Shown: positions 7,810 to 15,418, numbered from the stretch's first letter. The stretch: 15,919 bases of DNA from an uncultured Clostridia bacterium (GCA_934149005.1 CAKPDN010000018.1:1-15919); one strand, 5' to 3'. Numbers and translations: made by a program. Notes: a model not told the origin generated them from the sequence alone.

Positions 7810-8502
7810 TTAAATTTTAAATAACTTAAAATCTAGTCCATCACTACTAACTAATTTAAATTCTATTCCATCAACCTTACCTTCAACAGCATCTTGGATT
7901 GAATTTGCATGCAAATGTCCATAAAAGCATCTATATATATTATATTTTTTCATCAATTTAATATATTCTGTATCTATGTGATTTTTAGTTAGGGGAGGAT
8001 AATGCATAAATACCAATATTTCTTTATCTTTTCCAAATTTTGATATTCCATCTTTTATTGATAGTTCTAGTCGTGCAACCTCTCTTTTAGTTAATCTAAC
8101 ATCTTCTTGTTCCTCTGATAATATCCATCCTCTTGTTCCTACTATTATCTTATTATCATATTCATAACTATTATTATATAAAAAATCTATGTTTTTAAAT
8201 TCATTTTTTTCTATATATTTTTTCATCTTTGTTACTGTTGTCCACCAGTAATCATGATTTCCTTTTAATAATATTTTTTTACCTGGTAACTTATTTATAA
8301 ACTCAAAATCCTTTTTTGTTTCATCTAAATACATTGCCCATGAGAAGTCTCCTGGCAATATTACCAAATCTTTTTCTTCTACTTTATTTTGCCAGTCTTG
8401 TTTTATTTTTTCTTCATAATTTTGCCAATTTTGTCCAAATATATTCATTGGCTTATCTGTATCAAACGATAAATGTAAATCTGCTATTGTATATATTGCC
8501 AT
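7810..8502 (-). CDS. metallophosphoesterase (calcineurin-like)
   Basis: A 230-residue cytoplasmic protein with all core motifs of the calcineurin-like superfamily in order: DLH (D8, H10), GDFSW (D52), GNHDYWW (N82, H83), MHYPP (H167) and GHLH (H196, H198). These bind two metal ions that activate water for phosphoester hydrolysis. The W-rich GDFSWAMY and GNHDYWW variants are typical of a Bacillota subgroup whose substrate I do not know. Length equals a single catalytic domain with no signal peptide. AAGGAGA lies seven bases before the ATG at 8502. The sleB-like gene follows after about 107 bases with no convincing terminator. Upstream, the plus-strand gene at 8640 is divergent. Confidence 0.92.
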   Translation of the reverse strand: MAIYTIADLHLSFDTDKPMNIFGQNWQNYEEKIKQDWQNKVEEKDLVILPGDFSWAMYLDETKKDFEFINKLPGKKILLKGNHDYWWTTVTKMKKYIEKNEFKNIDFLYNNSYEYDNKIIVGTRGWILSEEQEDVRLTKREVARLELSIKDGISKFGKDKEILVFMHYPPLTKNHIDTEYIKLMKKYNIYRCFYGHLHANSIQDAVEGKVDGIEFKLVSSDGLDFKLFKI

Positions 8503-8577
8503 TTGTTTTCTCCTTTTTATAGTTTATAATATTTTATCAATTAACCTATATAGTTTTAGTTATATAATTAGTCGAAT

Positions 8578-8606
8578 TTGACTTTTAATTTTTATAATGT
8601 TAAAAT
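8578..8606 (+). promoter_or_regulatory. promoter of the lone plus-strand gene
   Basis: TTGACT (8578-8583), a 17-base spacer, then TAAAAT (8601-8606). Predicted transcription starts near 8613, about 27 bases before the ATG. A perfect TATAAT at 8593-8598 has no correctly spaced -35 box for this TTGACT. Confidence 0.6.
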
Positions 8607-8639
8607 AATAGTAGTAAAAACTTTTCAGGAGGTAAATAT

Positions 8640-8915
8640 ATGGACTTACAAACTTTAATTGAGCGGATGACCCCTTTTGACTGTGATGCAAAAAAGAACT
8701 TTATTGAGTTATTGGAAGAATTTCCAGAACTTAAAGAAGATCTTGTATCAATGTTACAAAGTAATACAAAATGGGTTGAAAAAGTAAAATCAACTAACAA
8801 TGTTAAATTCATTATTAATGATAGTCGCTGGAAAACTTCTGAAGTACATCGTATTTCTCCGTATGTTATCTTAAACACGATAAAATCTATTCCAGTTGTA
8901 TCTATCAACTTGTAG
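8640..8915 (+). CDS. hypothetical protein, 91 residues (only plus-strand gene)
   Basis: I do not recognise the family. The gene is credible because AGGAGG (8627-8632) sits seven bases before the ATG, a promoter precedes it and a 13-bp hairpin follows the TAG. The first half is acidic and looks helical (roughly residues 16-48, including LLEEFPELKEDLVSML). The second half is more mixed, with KFIINDSRWKTSEVHRISPY, and it ends in a hydrophobic stretch, VVSINL. There is no signal peptide or membrane segment. It diverges from the metallophosphoesterase gene and converges on tsaD. A 109-residue minus-strand frame covers the same DNA but has no ribosome binding site. Confidence 0.75.
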   Translation: MDLQTLIERMTPFDCDAKKNFIELLEEFPELKEDLVSMLQSNTKWVEKVKSTNNVKFIINDSRWKTSEVHRISPYVILNTIKSIPVVSINL

Positions 8916-8927
8916 TCCAAGAAACCC

Positions 8928-8956
8928 ATACTCTAGGATATAATATCCTAGAGTAT
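8928..8956 (+). terminator. convergent hairpin terminator
   Basis: A perfect 13-bp stem (8928-8940 with 8944-8956) around a TAA loop lies between the converging plus-strand gene and tsaD, whose stop is only two bases away. Its plus-strand tail, TTTCTAATTT, is T-rich but interrupted. On the minus strand no T run follows, so it suits the small gene better than tsaD. Confidence 0.65.
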
Positions 8957-8958
8957 TT

Positions 8959-9954
8959 CTAATTTAATTTTAAATTTGGTATAGCATTTAAAGTTAAATC
9001 ACTTATTTTTCCATTAATAAAATTATAATATCCTGCAGAAGCTATCATTGCTGCATTGTCTGTACACAATTTTAAATCAGGCATATACAATTTTGTTCCA
9101 TTATTTTCAAGCCTCAAAAACTCATTTCGTATATAACTATTAGCGGAAACTCCCCCAGCTAACACTACTGTATTTACATTTGCTTTTTTTAGTGCCTTTT
9201 TAGTATTTTCTATTAAAACTTCTGTAATTGTTTTTTGAAAACTTGCACATAAGTCAGCTTTATCTACATCTGGTATTTTATGATGTAAATTTATAACTGC
9301 TGTTTTTATTCCACTAAAACTAAAATCTAAATTATCAAAATGTGTTTTAGGTAACTCAATCTCATTTGGATTACCTTCTTTTGCTAGTCTATCTACTTTA
9401 GGACCTCCCGGATAACCCAATCCAACTACTCTTGCAACTTTGTCAAATGCTTCTCCAATTGCATCATCTCTTGTTTTTCCTAAAACTTCATATTCATTAT
9501 AATTTTTAACATGAATCAATTGTGTATTTCCACCTGACATCATTACACATAAAAATGGTGGTTGTAATTCTTTATATGTTATATAATTTGCTGCAATATG
9601 GCCTTGTATATGATTTACTCCTACAAGTGGTTTATTTACAGCAAAACTCAAAGCTTTTGCATATGAAAGCCCAACCAATAAAGCTCCCACTAATCCTGGT
9701 CCATATGTTGGAGTTATTGCATCTACATCTTCAAAAGTAACCTTTGCTTCTTTTAATGCTTTTTTTGTTACTCTTGATATAGCTTCAATATGATTTCTTG
9801 ATGCTATTTCTGGCACAACTCCTCCATATTTTTCATGTATCGGTATTTGTGTATCTATTATATTTGATAATATTTCTCTTCCATTTTTTACTACTGATAC
9901 AGATGTTTCATCACAACTTGATTCTATCCCTAATGTTAGTATATCTTTTTTCAT
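8959..9954 (-). CDS. tsaD: tRNA N6-adenosine threonylcarbamoyltransferase TsaD
   Basis: The 331-residue catalytic subunit of the t6A system, which transfers threonylcarbamoyl from its adenylate to A37 of ANN-decoding tRNAs, together with TsaB and TsaE. The Kae1/TsaD ASKHA fold is clear: GIESSCDETS near the start (9-18), YGPGLVGALLVG (84-95), the metal-binding NHIQGHIAANY (H115, H119), GGNTQL (141-146) and CTDNAAMIA with the third ligand D299. Length is normal for bacterial TsaD. The ATG at 9954 has only a weak GAAGGGA about ten bases upstream. The M50 protease gene precedes it by 63 bases, with a REP-like palindrome between. tsaB and tsaE are not in the window, though they often neighbour tsaD. 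Confidence 0.97.
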   Translation of the reverse strand: MKKDILTLGIESSCDETSVSVVKNGREILSNIIDTQIPIHEKYGGVVPEIASRNHIEAISRVTKKALKEAKVTFEDVDAITPTYGPGLVGALLVGLSYAKALSFAVNKPLVGVNHIQGHIAANYITYKELQPPFLCVMMSGGNTQLIHVKNYNEYEVLGKTRDDAIGEAFDKVARVVGLGYPGGPKVDRLAKEGNPNEIELPKTHFDNLDFSFSGIKTAVINLHHKIPDVDKADLCASFQKTITEVLIENTKKALKKANVNTVVLAGGVSANSYIRNEFLRLENNGTKLYMPDLKLCTDNAAMIASAGYYNFINGKISDLTLNAIPNLKLN

Positions 9955-9980
9955 TTAAAACTATTCCCTTCAAAAAATTA

Positions 9981-10011
9981 GAGGGATTGAATGTCCTGGC
10001 CCCCTAATCCC
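9981..10011. repeat. single REP-like palindrome, diverged family A
   Basis: A unit of about 31 bases with GGGATT and AATCCC ends and a central TGGCCCC, as in the paired units at 1425-1534 and 12937-13039, but a different loop (GAATGTCC). It begins six bases after the M50 stop and ends about 11 bases before the weak tsaD ribosome binding site. T runs flank it on each strand (CGTTTTTTT on plus, TCTAATTTTTT on minus), so it could work as a two-way terminator. Confidence 0.65.
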
Positions 10012-10017
10012 GTTTTT

Positions 10018-10758
10018 TTATAATCCAAATATTAATTTTCCTAGTGCTAAAACTCCTTTTGAAACACCTTTTATTGCTGGTGTTATTATTGTTCCAGCAA
10101 TTCCTGTTATCCATATTAACACAAATACAATATAAAATATTTGCTCATTGTTAATAAAAAATTGTTTTGCATTATTCGGCAAAAATGGCATTATTATTTT
10201 TGAGCCATCTAATGGCGGCAATGGTATTAAATTGAATACTCCAAGTCCAATATTTATTGAAATTGTACTTGATATTAACAACATTATTATTTCGCCAATA
10301 GTTGATGTCTTAAAAGAAATACCTGTAAATTTATATATCGCACAATATACTAATGTAAATAGAATTGCTAATATAAAATTCATTAATGGTCCTGCAAGCG
10401 AAACTATTGCTTCTCCTTTTTCCATTGATATTTTTCTTGTATAGTTTCTAGGATTTACTTCTACAGGTTTTCCCCATCCAAATCCTGCTACCAATAACAT
10501 TAATGTTCCTATTGGGTCTAAATGTGCTAATGGATTTAAACTTAATCTTCCTTGATTTTTAGCTGTATCATCTCCTAATTTGTATGCAGCATATCCATGT
10601 GCAAATTCATGAAATGTTATTGCTATTAATACACCTGGTGCACTCAATAACAGTCCTATTAATTCTCCTGGATTTGTTGCATATTGTACTACTAAAAATA
10701 TTAGCATTATTCCAATTATTATATACATTGTTTTTTTGTCAAATGAAAAATTAAACAT
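10018..10758 (-). CDS. site-2 protease family (M50) membrane metalloprotease
   Basis: A 246-residue multi-pass membrane protein of the M50 site-2 protease family, YwhC-like branch, which lacks a PDZ domain. HEFAH (H50, E51, H54) supplies the zinc site and catalytic glutamate within a membrane segment. NLIPLPPLDGSK (177-188) supplies the third ligand, D184. Hydrophobic segments are visible around 11-27, 36-52, 84-95, 116-141, 156-180 and 205-228. GRLSLNPLAHLDPIGT (70-85) is typical of this branch. Members cut membrane-embedded helices, but the substrate is unknown. GGGAGA precedes the ATG at 10758, and the fic gene stops 19 bases upstream, so the two are probably co-transcribed. Confidence 0.92.
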   Translation of the reverse strand: MFNFSFDKKTMYIIIGIMLIFLVVQYATNPGELIGLLLSAPGVLIAITFHEFAHGYAAYKLGDDTAKNQGRLSLNPLAHLDPIGTLMLLVAGFGWGKPVEVNPRNYTRKISMEKGEAIVSLAGPLMNFILAILFTLVYCAIYKFTGISFKTSTIGEIIMLLISSTISINIGLGVFNLIPLPPLDGSKIIMPFLPNNAKQFFINNEQIFYIVFVLIWITGIAGTIITPAIKGVSKGVLALGKLIFGL

Positions 10759-10777
10759 AAATTTCTCCCTCTATTTT

Positions 10778-11383
10778 TTATAATTCTTCTGTTTTAAATA
10801 TTAAATATCCTTCATATAGATAACTATTATCTATACCTTTCATATATACTTCTCTGTCATTTATCTTATCAGTCAAACTTTGTTTTAGCAGCTCTTTAAT
10901 TTCTATATCTTTTATGGGACTACGTTCCATCGCAAGCAAATAGTCTGTTTTATCAACTTTACTCCAATCAACTACTAAATTCAATTCTTTCTTTAACATT
11001 AAATCCAACCAAATTCTTGTACTTCTGCCGTTTCCTTCTCTAAATGGATGTGCAATATTCATTTCTACATATTTTTCTATTATCTCTTCATATGTTGATT
11101 GTGGCATTTTTTCAATATTTTTAATTGCTTCCTCAAGATAAGTAAGAGGTGTAAATCTGAAGTTTCCTTTTGCAATATTTACTTTTCTTAAAGTTCCTGC
11201 AAATTCATATATTTCTTCAAATAAATATTTATGAATTTTCTTTAAAGTTTCAAATGTTCCTGGTTCTAATATATTCAAATATCCTGTTTCAAACATCTTT
11301 TTTGCTCGTATTTTACTAATTTTTTCTTCTTCTCTTGCCAATTCTGCTTGGTCAGTAATATTTAATTTATTTTCTAAAATCAT
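10778..11383 (-). CDS. Fic-family protein adenylyltransferase, class III type
   Basis: A 201-residue single-domain Fic enzyme. The active-site motif HPFREGNGR (112-120) is complete, with H112 as the expected base and E116 at the metal-binding position, so AMP transfer from ATP to a target hydroxyl is predicted. Near the C-terminus SYLYEG (187-192) fits the (S/T)xxxE(G/N) inhibitory motif. Its position after the Fic core makes this class III, like NmFic of Neisseria (about 190 residues), in which E blocks productive ATP binding until it is displaced. Some class III enzymes modify the gyrase and topoisomerase IV B subunits; the target here is unknown. AGGAGG lies seven bases before the ATG at 11383. 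No separate antitoxin gene adjoins it. It sits 37 bases after lysS and 19 before the protease gene. Confidence 0.93.
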   Translation of the reverse strand: MILENKLNITDQAELAREEEKISKIRAKKMFETGYLNILEPGTFETLKKIHKYLFEEIYEFAGTLRKVNIAKGNFRFTPLTYLEEAIKNIEKMPQSTYEEIIEKYVEMNIAHPFREGNGRSTRIWLDLMLKKELNLVVDWSKVDKTDYLLAMERSPIKDIEIKELLKQSLTDKINDREVYMKGIDNSYLYEGYLIFKTEEL

Positions 11384-11420
11384 TTTTATCCTCCTAGTAG
11401 TTTATCTTTTCTCAATTAAA

Positions 11421-12917
11421 TTAATTTAAAGGTTTCATTGTTGGGAATAATAATACATCTCTAATTGATGCAGCATCTGTTAATAACATTATTAGTCTAT
11501 CTATTCCGATTCCTAATCCACCTGTTGGAGGCATACCATATTCAAGAGCTTGTATAAAGTCTTCATCCATCATACCAGCTTCTTCGTCACCTGCATTTCT
11601 AGCTTCTACTTGTTTTTTAAATCTTTCATATTGGTCAATTGGGTCATTTAATTCTGAGAATGCATTTCCATATTCTCTACCACCAATAAATACTTCAAAT
11701 CTTTCTGTTAATCTTGGATCTTTTGAACTTCTTTTTGCAAGTGGTGAAATTTCTACTGGATAATCATATATAAATGTTGGTTGTATTAATTTTTTTTCTA
11801 CATATTCATCAAAGAATAAACTAATTACATCTCCTCTTGTTTCTTTTGTTGGGTCTGGAATTTCTAATCCTCTTTCTTTTGCTAATGCTACTGCTTCTTC
11901 ATCTGAATTTATTTCATTAAAATCAACTCCACAAGCTTCTTTAATACTATCTATCATAGTAATTCTTTTCCATCCTGGTGTTAAATCTATATCTTGTCCT
12001 TGATATGTTATTTTTGTTGTTCCTAAAACTTTCATAGCACATTTTGTGAATATTTCTTCTGTTATATCCATCATATCATTGTAATCTTGATATGCCGCAT
12101 ATAATTCTATTGATGTAAATTCTGGGTTATGTCTAATATCCATACCTTCATTTCTGAATATTCTACCCATTTCATATACTTTATCATATCCACCAACAAT
12201 TAACCTTTTTAAATTTAATTCTGTTGCAATTCTTAAATACATTGGTAAATCTAATGCATTGTGATGTGTTATAAATGGTTTTGCTGTTGCTCCACCTGAT
12301 ATTGTATTTAGTATTGGTGTTTCAACTTCTAAGTAACCTTTTTCATCTAATATTCTTCTTATTTCTGTTATTATTTTGCTTCTTGTCTCAAAAGTCTTCT
12401 TAACTTCTGGATTCATTATTAAATCAACATATCTTTGTCTATATCTTAAATCTGGGTCTTTTAATCCATGAAATTTTTCTGGTAATGGTCTTAATGATTT
12501 TGAAAGTAATGTTACTTCTTTTGCATGTACAGAAATTTCTTCAGTTCTTGTTTTAAATACAAAACCTGTTATTCCAATAATATCGCCAATATCATAAGTT
12601 TTAAATGCTTTATAACTTTCTTCTCCTAAATCGTTTATACTTACATAACTTTGAATTTTTTCATCACTGTCTTGTATTGTACAAAATGATGCTTTTCCCA
12701 TTATTCTTTTTGCAATTATTCTTCCTGCAACTGTTACATCTTTTTGTTCAAATTGTTCGTAATTTGCTTTTATTTCTCCAGCTGAATTTGTTCTATTAAA
12801 TTTCGTTATTTCAAATGGGTCTTTTCCTTCTTCTTGTAGTTCCTTTAATTTGTCTCTTCTTATTTGCATTAGATGATTTATATCTAATTCTTCTACTTCG
12901 TTATTATTTTCGTTCAT
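11421..12917 (-). CDS. lysS: lysyl-tRNA synthetase, class II
   Basis: A 498-residue class II LysRS that charges tRNA-Lys using ATP and lysine in the cytoplasm. The N-terminal OB-fold anticodon-binding domain (about 60-140) has VTVAGRIIAKRIMGKASF. Class II motif 1 is around GYLEVETPIL (194-203), motif 2 is FRNEG to RHNPEFTSIE (254-271) and motif 3 is GLGIGIDRL (467-475). Length and order are normal. AAGGAGA precedes the ATG at 12917 by nine bases. Directly upstream is an inverted pair of REP-like units separating it from obg. fic and the M50 protease gene follow closely and likely share its transcript. Confidence 0.98.
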   Translation of the reverse strand: MNENNNEVEELDINHLMQIRRDKLKELQEEGKDPFEITKFNRTNSAGEIKANYEQFEQKDVTVAGRIIAKRIMGKASFCTIQDSDEKIQSYVSINDLGEESYKAFKTYDIGDIIGITGFVFKTRTEEISVHAKEVTLLSKSLRPLPEKFHGLKDPDLRYRQRYVDLIMNPEVKKTFETRSKIITEIRRILDEKGYLEVETPILNTISGGATAKPFITHHNALDLPMYLRIATELNLKRLIVGGYDKVYEMGRIFRNEGMDIRHNPEFTSIELYAAYQDYNDMMDITEEIFTKCAMKVLGTTKITYQGQDIDLTPGWKRITMIDSIKEACGVDFNEINSDEEAVALAKERGLEIPDPTKETRGDVISLFFDEYVEKKLIQPTFIYDYPVEISPLAKRSSKDPRLTERFEVFIGGREYGNAFSELNDPIDQYERFKKQVEARNAGDEEAGMMDEDFIQALEYGMPPTGGLGIGIDRLIMLLTDAASIRDVLLFPTMKPLN

Positions 12918-12936
12918 TTTATATTTCTCCTTCTAT

Positions 12937-13039
12937 CGGGATTACGGGGCCACCACACAAAATCCCTCTTTTCTTATTTTTATTATTTTTTTATCTCTTA
13001 TTTTAGAGGGATTTTGTGTGGTGGCCCCGTAATCCCTCA
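12937..13039. repeat. REPIN-like inverted pair of 33-bp palindromic units (family A, pair 2)
   Basis: Units at about 12938-12966 and 13006-13038 face each other across about 39 AT-rich bases. They carry the same core as the pair at 1425-1534 (GGGATT ends, central GGGGCCACCACAC). Both arms share one variation from pair 1: AC/GT where pair 1 has AA/TT next to the GGGG run. The right unit starts three bases after the obg stop, and the left ends just before the lysS ribosome binding site. The outermost left base is C rather than A, so the arm match is slightly shorter there. Confidence 0.85.
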
Positions 13040-13041
13040 TT

Positions 13042-14318
13042 TTATTCATACCATTCTAGTTCCCAATCACTAATCTTAACTGTATCTCCTTCACATACGC
13101 CAAGTTCTTTAAGTTTGTCCTCAATTCCCATATTTTTTAAACATTTTTGGAAATAATACATAGACTCATTATCTTCAATATTAATTCTCCCCATAAGTCT
13201 ATCAACTGCTCTACCTTTAACATAGAAAACACCTTCTTCTTCGTATGCTTCCCATTCTTGGTCTTTATCTTGTAAAGTATACACTACCCTGTCTTCTATT
13301 TCAACTAGTTCTTCTTTTGGTAAAGTTTTTAAAACTTCTGTTACATGGTCTATTAGTTGTTCTACACCTTCTCCTGTTACTGATGAGATTTTAAATAGTT
13401 CTAATTTTTCTTTGTTAGCTAATTCTTGTAATTTTTTCAAGTTTGTATCATCTTGCATACTGTCTATTTTTGTTGCAACTAATATCTGTTTTCGTTTTAC
13501 CAGCTTTTCACTGTATTTTGCAAGTTCTTGATTTATTGTTTTGTAATCTTCAATTGGGTCTCTACCCTCTTGTCCTGATACATCAATAAAGTGTAATAAT
13601 AATCTTGTTCTTTCAACATGTCTTAAAAATTGAATTCCAAGTCCTACTCCTTCACTTGCACCTTCTATAATTCCTGGTATATCAGCAATTACAAAACCAT
13701 CGCCATCTTTAGTTTTTACAACTCCTAAGTTTGGATTTATTGTTGTAAAGTGATAATTTGCAATTTTTGGTCTTGCATCTGTTACTGTTGATAAAAATGT
13801 TGATTTTCCTACATTTGGAAATCCTAGTAATCCTACATCTGCTAACAATTTTAATTCTAATATTAGCTCTTTTTCTTCTCCTTTTTCTCCATCTTCTGAA
13901 AATCTAGGAGCTTGTCTTGTAGCTGTTGCAAAATGTGAGTTTCCTCTACCACCTCTACCGCCTTTTAATATTAGTTCTGTTTGATTAGGTTTTGATAAAT
14001 CTGCAACAATTTTTCCTGTTTCTGCATCTTTTACAACAGTCCCTATTGGAACTTTAATATATAAATCTTCTCCATATTTTCCATTACAATGGCTTCCACT
14101 TCCATTTTGGCCATCTTTAGCTCTAAATTTTTTATTATATCTAAAATCAATTAGTGTATTTTTGTCTTTGTCAACTTGAAAATAAATACTTCCACCATTT
14201 CCTCCATCTCCGACCGGTCTGGTCCACCTGCTGCTACATATTTTTCTCTTCTAAATGTTGCAGCTCCATTTCCGCCATTTCCTGATTTTATAATTATTTT
14301 TGTATAATCTGTAAACAT
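13042..14318 (-). CDS. obg: GTPase Obg, reading frame broken by a 2-base insertion
   Basis: Homologue of the essential ribosome-assembly and stress GTPase Obg/CgtA. Translation from the ATG at 14318 (GGAGG five bases upstream) gives MFTDYTKIIIKSGNGGNG to about residue 34 (GGPD), then goes out of frame and stops at 14151, a 55-residue product. The second frame resumes at GDGGNGGSIYF and runs unbroken to the normal end. Removing two bases near 14212-14219 restores the family sequence GGPDGGDGGNGG and a 424-residue protein of usual size: glycine-rich Obg domain (1 to about 157), G domain with GFPNVGKST, DIPGI and ATKID, and a C-terminal OCT domain. Apart from the insertion nothing is degraded. 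An assembly or sequencing error, or very recent damage, is more likely than an old pseudogene. Confidence 0.93.
14211..14220. other. frameshift site in obg
   Basis: On the minus strand the sequence reads GAC CGGTC GGAGAT where the conserved Obg protein requires GAC GGT GGAGAT (Asp-Gly-Gly-Asp). The excess looks like two separate C insertions on either side of GGT, together creating the 8-bp palindrome GACCGGTC (14212-14219). No slippery heptamer or run of identical bases is present that would explain programmed frameshifting. Confidence 0.8.
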
Positions 14319-14330
14319 TCTCTCCTCCAA

Positions 14331-14365
14331 AATGTCCCGAGAGGGACTGTCCCATTGAGGACATT
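14331..14365. repeat. REP-like palindrome, family B, between trpS and obg
   Basis: AATGTCC (14331-14337) and GGACATT (14359-14365) form the outer stem, extendable by one G-U pair. Inside lies GGGACTGTCCC, which can itself fold. On the minus strand the core AATGGGACAGTCCC is nearly the same as AATGGGACGGTCCT in the dnaE terminator palindrome. The AA of the trpS TAA stop forms the first two stem bases, and the obg ribosome binding site starts three bases after the element. Confidence 0.75.
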
Positions 14366-15377
14366 ATTTAAAATAATTTAGTTTCATTGCTTCTTTAACT
14401 TTTTTCATAGTTTCTTTCGCAACTTCTCTAGCTTTTTCTGTTCCTTCCATTAGAATTTTATCAACTTCTTCTGGATGTGCTTCATAATATTCTCTTTTTT
14501 CTCTAATAGGTTTTAATTCTTCAATTATATTTGAAGCTAACTGTTTTTTACAAGCTACACAACCACGTTTTCCAGCTTTACACTCTTCACATATTATCTT
14601 TAAATCTTCTTTTGGTGTAAATAAATTGTGGTAATATGCAACCATACATATATCAGGATTTCCAGGATCATCTTTTTTTATTCTCGCTGGGTCTGTTACT
14701 GCACTCATTACTTTTTTTGTAATTTCTTCTGGAGTATCTGATAGATATATTGCATTTCCCAAAGATTTTCCCATCTTTTCATTACCATCTAATCCTTTTA
14801 TTCTTTTTGAGTTTGATAATACTGCTTTTGGTTCTTTTAAAATCCCTTCTCCGTATATGCTATTAAATTTTCTTACTATTTCTCTACATTGTTCTATTAA
14901 TGGTAATTGGTCTTCTCCAACTGGTACAAGCTCTCCTTCAAATGTTGTTATATCTGCTGCTTGACTTACTGGGTATCCTAAAAATCCATAGGTTACACTT
15001 TCTCCAAATATGTCTTTTTTTTGTGATATTTCTGTTTTTACTGTTGGATTTCTCTGTAGTCTTGCTATTGTTACTAAATTTGAATAAAATACAGTTAGTT
15101 CTGCTGTTTCTGGTATCATTGATTGTATATATATTGTTGTTTTTTTAGGGTCTATTCCTACTGATAGATAATCCATTGCTACTTCTCTTACATTTTTTCT
15201 TACCTTCTCTGGATTATTGAAATTGTCTGTAAGTGCTTGTACATCTGCTATTAATATAAATGGTTCATACTCAGGATTTTCTTGCATTTCTAATCTTGTT
15301 TTTAATGAACCAAAATAATGTCCTATATGTAATCTTCCTGTTGGTCTATCTCCTGTTAATATTCTCTTTTTCTCCAT
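14364..15377 (-). CDS. trpS: tryptophanyl-tRNA synthetase with probable [4Fe-4S] motif
   Basis: A 337-residue class I TrpRS. RLHIGHYFG (15-23) is the HIGH signature, and KMGKSLGN (201-208) is the KMSKS loop with a Gly in third place. GEDQLPLIEQCREI (154-167) is a family hallmark. Cysteines C244, C266, C273 and C276 are spaced C-x21-C-x6-C-x2-C, nearly the C-x22-C-x6-C-x2-C of the Thermotoga maritima enzyme that holds a [4Fe-4S] cluster near the anticodon-binding region; C263 is extra. The ATG at 15377 has AGAGGA nine bases upstream, and a strong promoter lies 40-70 bases upstream. The stop overlaps a REP-like palindrome leading into obg. Confidence 0.97.
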   Translation of the reverse strand: MEKKRILTGDRPTGRLHIGHYFGSLKTRLEMQENPEYEPFILIADVQALTDNFNNPEKVRKNVREVAMDYLSVGIDPKKTTIYIQSMIPETAELTVFYSNLVTIARLQRNPTVKTEISQKKDIFGESVTYGFLGYPVSQAADITTFEGELVPVGEDQLPLIEQCREIVRKFNSIYGEGILKEPKAVLSNSKRIKGLDGNEKMGKSLGNAIYLSDTPEEITKKVMSAVTDPARIKKDDPGNPDICMVAYYHNLFTPKEDLKIICEECKAGKRGCVACKKQLASNIIEELKPIREKREYYEAHPEEVDKILMEGTEKAREVAKETMKKVKEAMKLNYFK

Positions 15378-15418
15378 ATATAAGTGTCCTCTCTTTTTCT
15401 TCTTTTTTCAATGTTATT

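Noticed and set aside
8600..8929. 109-residue minus-strand frame opposite the small plus-strand gene
   Set aside because: No ribosome binding site or promoter, and the plus-strand frame has both.
13042..13848. Short Obg starting at the TTG at 13848
   Set aside because: It would lack the Obg domain, has no ribosome binding site, and the frame upstream still encodes family sequence back to the frameshift.
15378..15418. T-box or tryptophan attenuator upstream of trpS
   Set aside because: The leader after the promoter is only about 35 bases, too short for a T-box, and lacks its conserved sequence.
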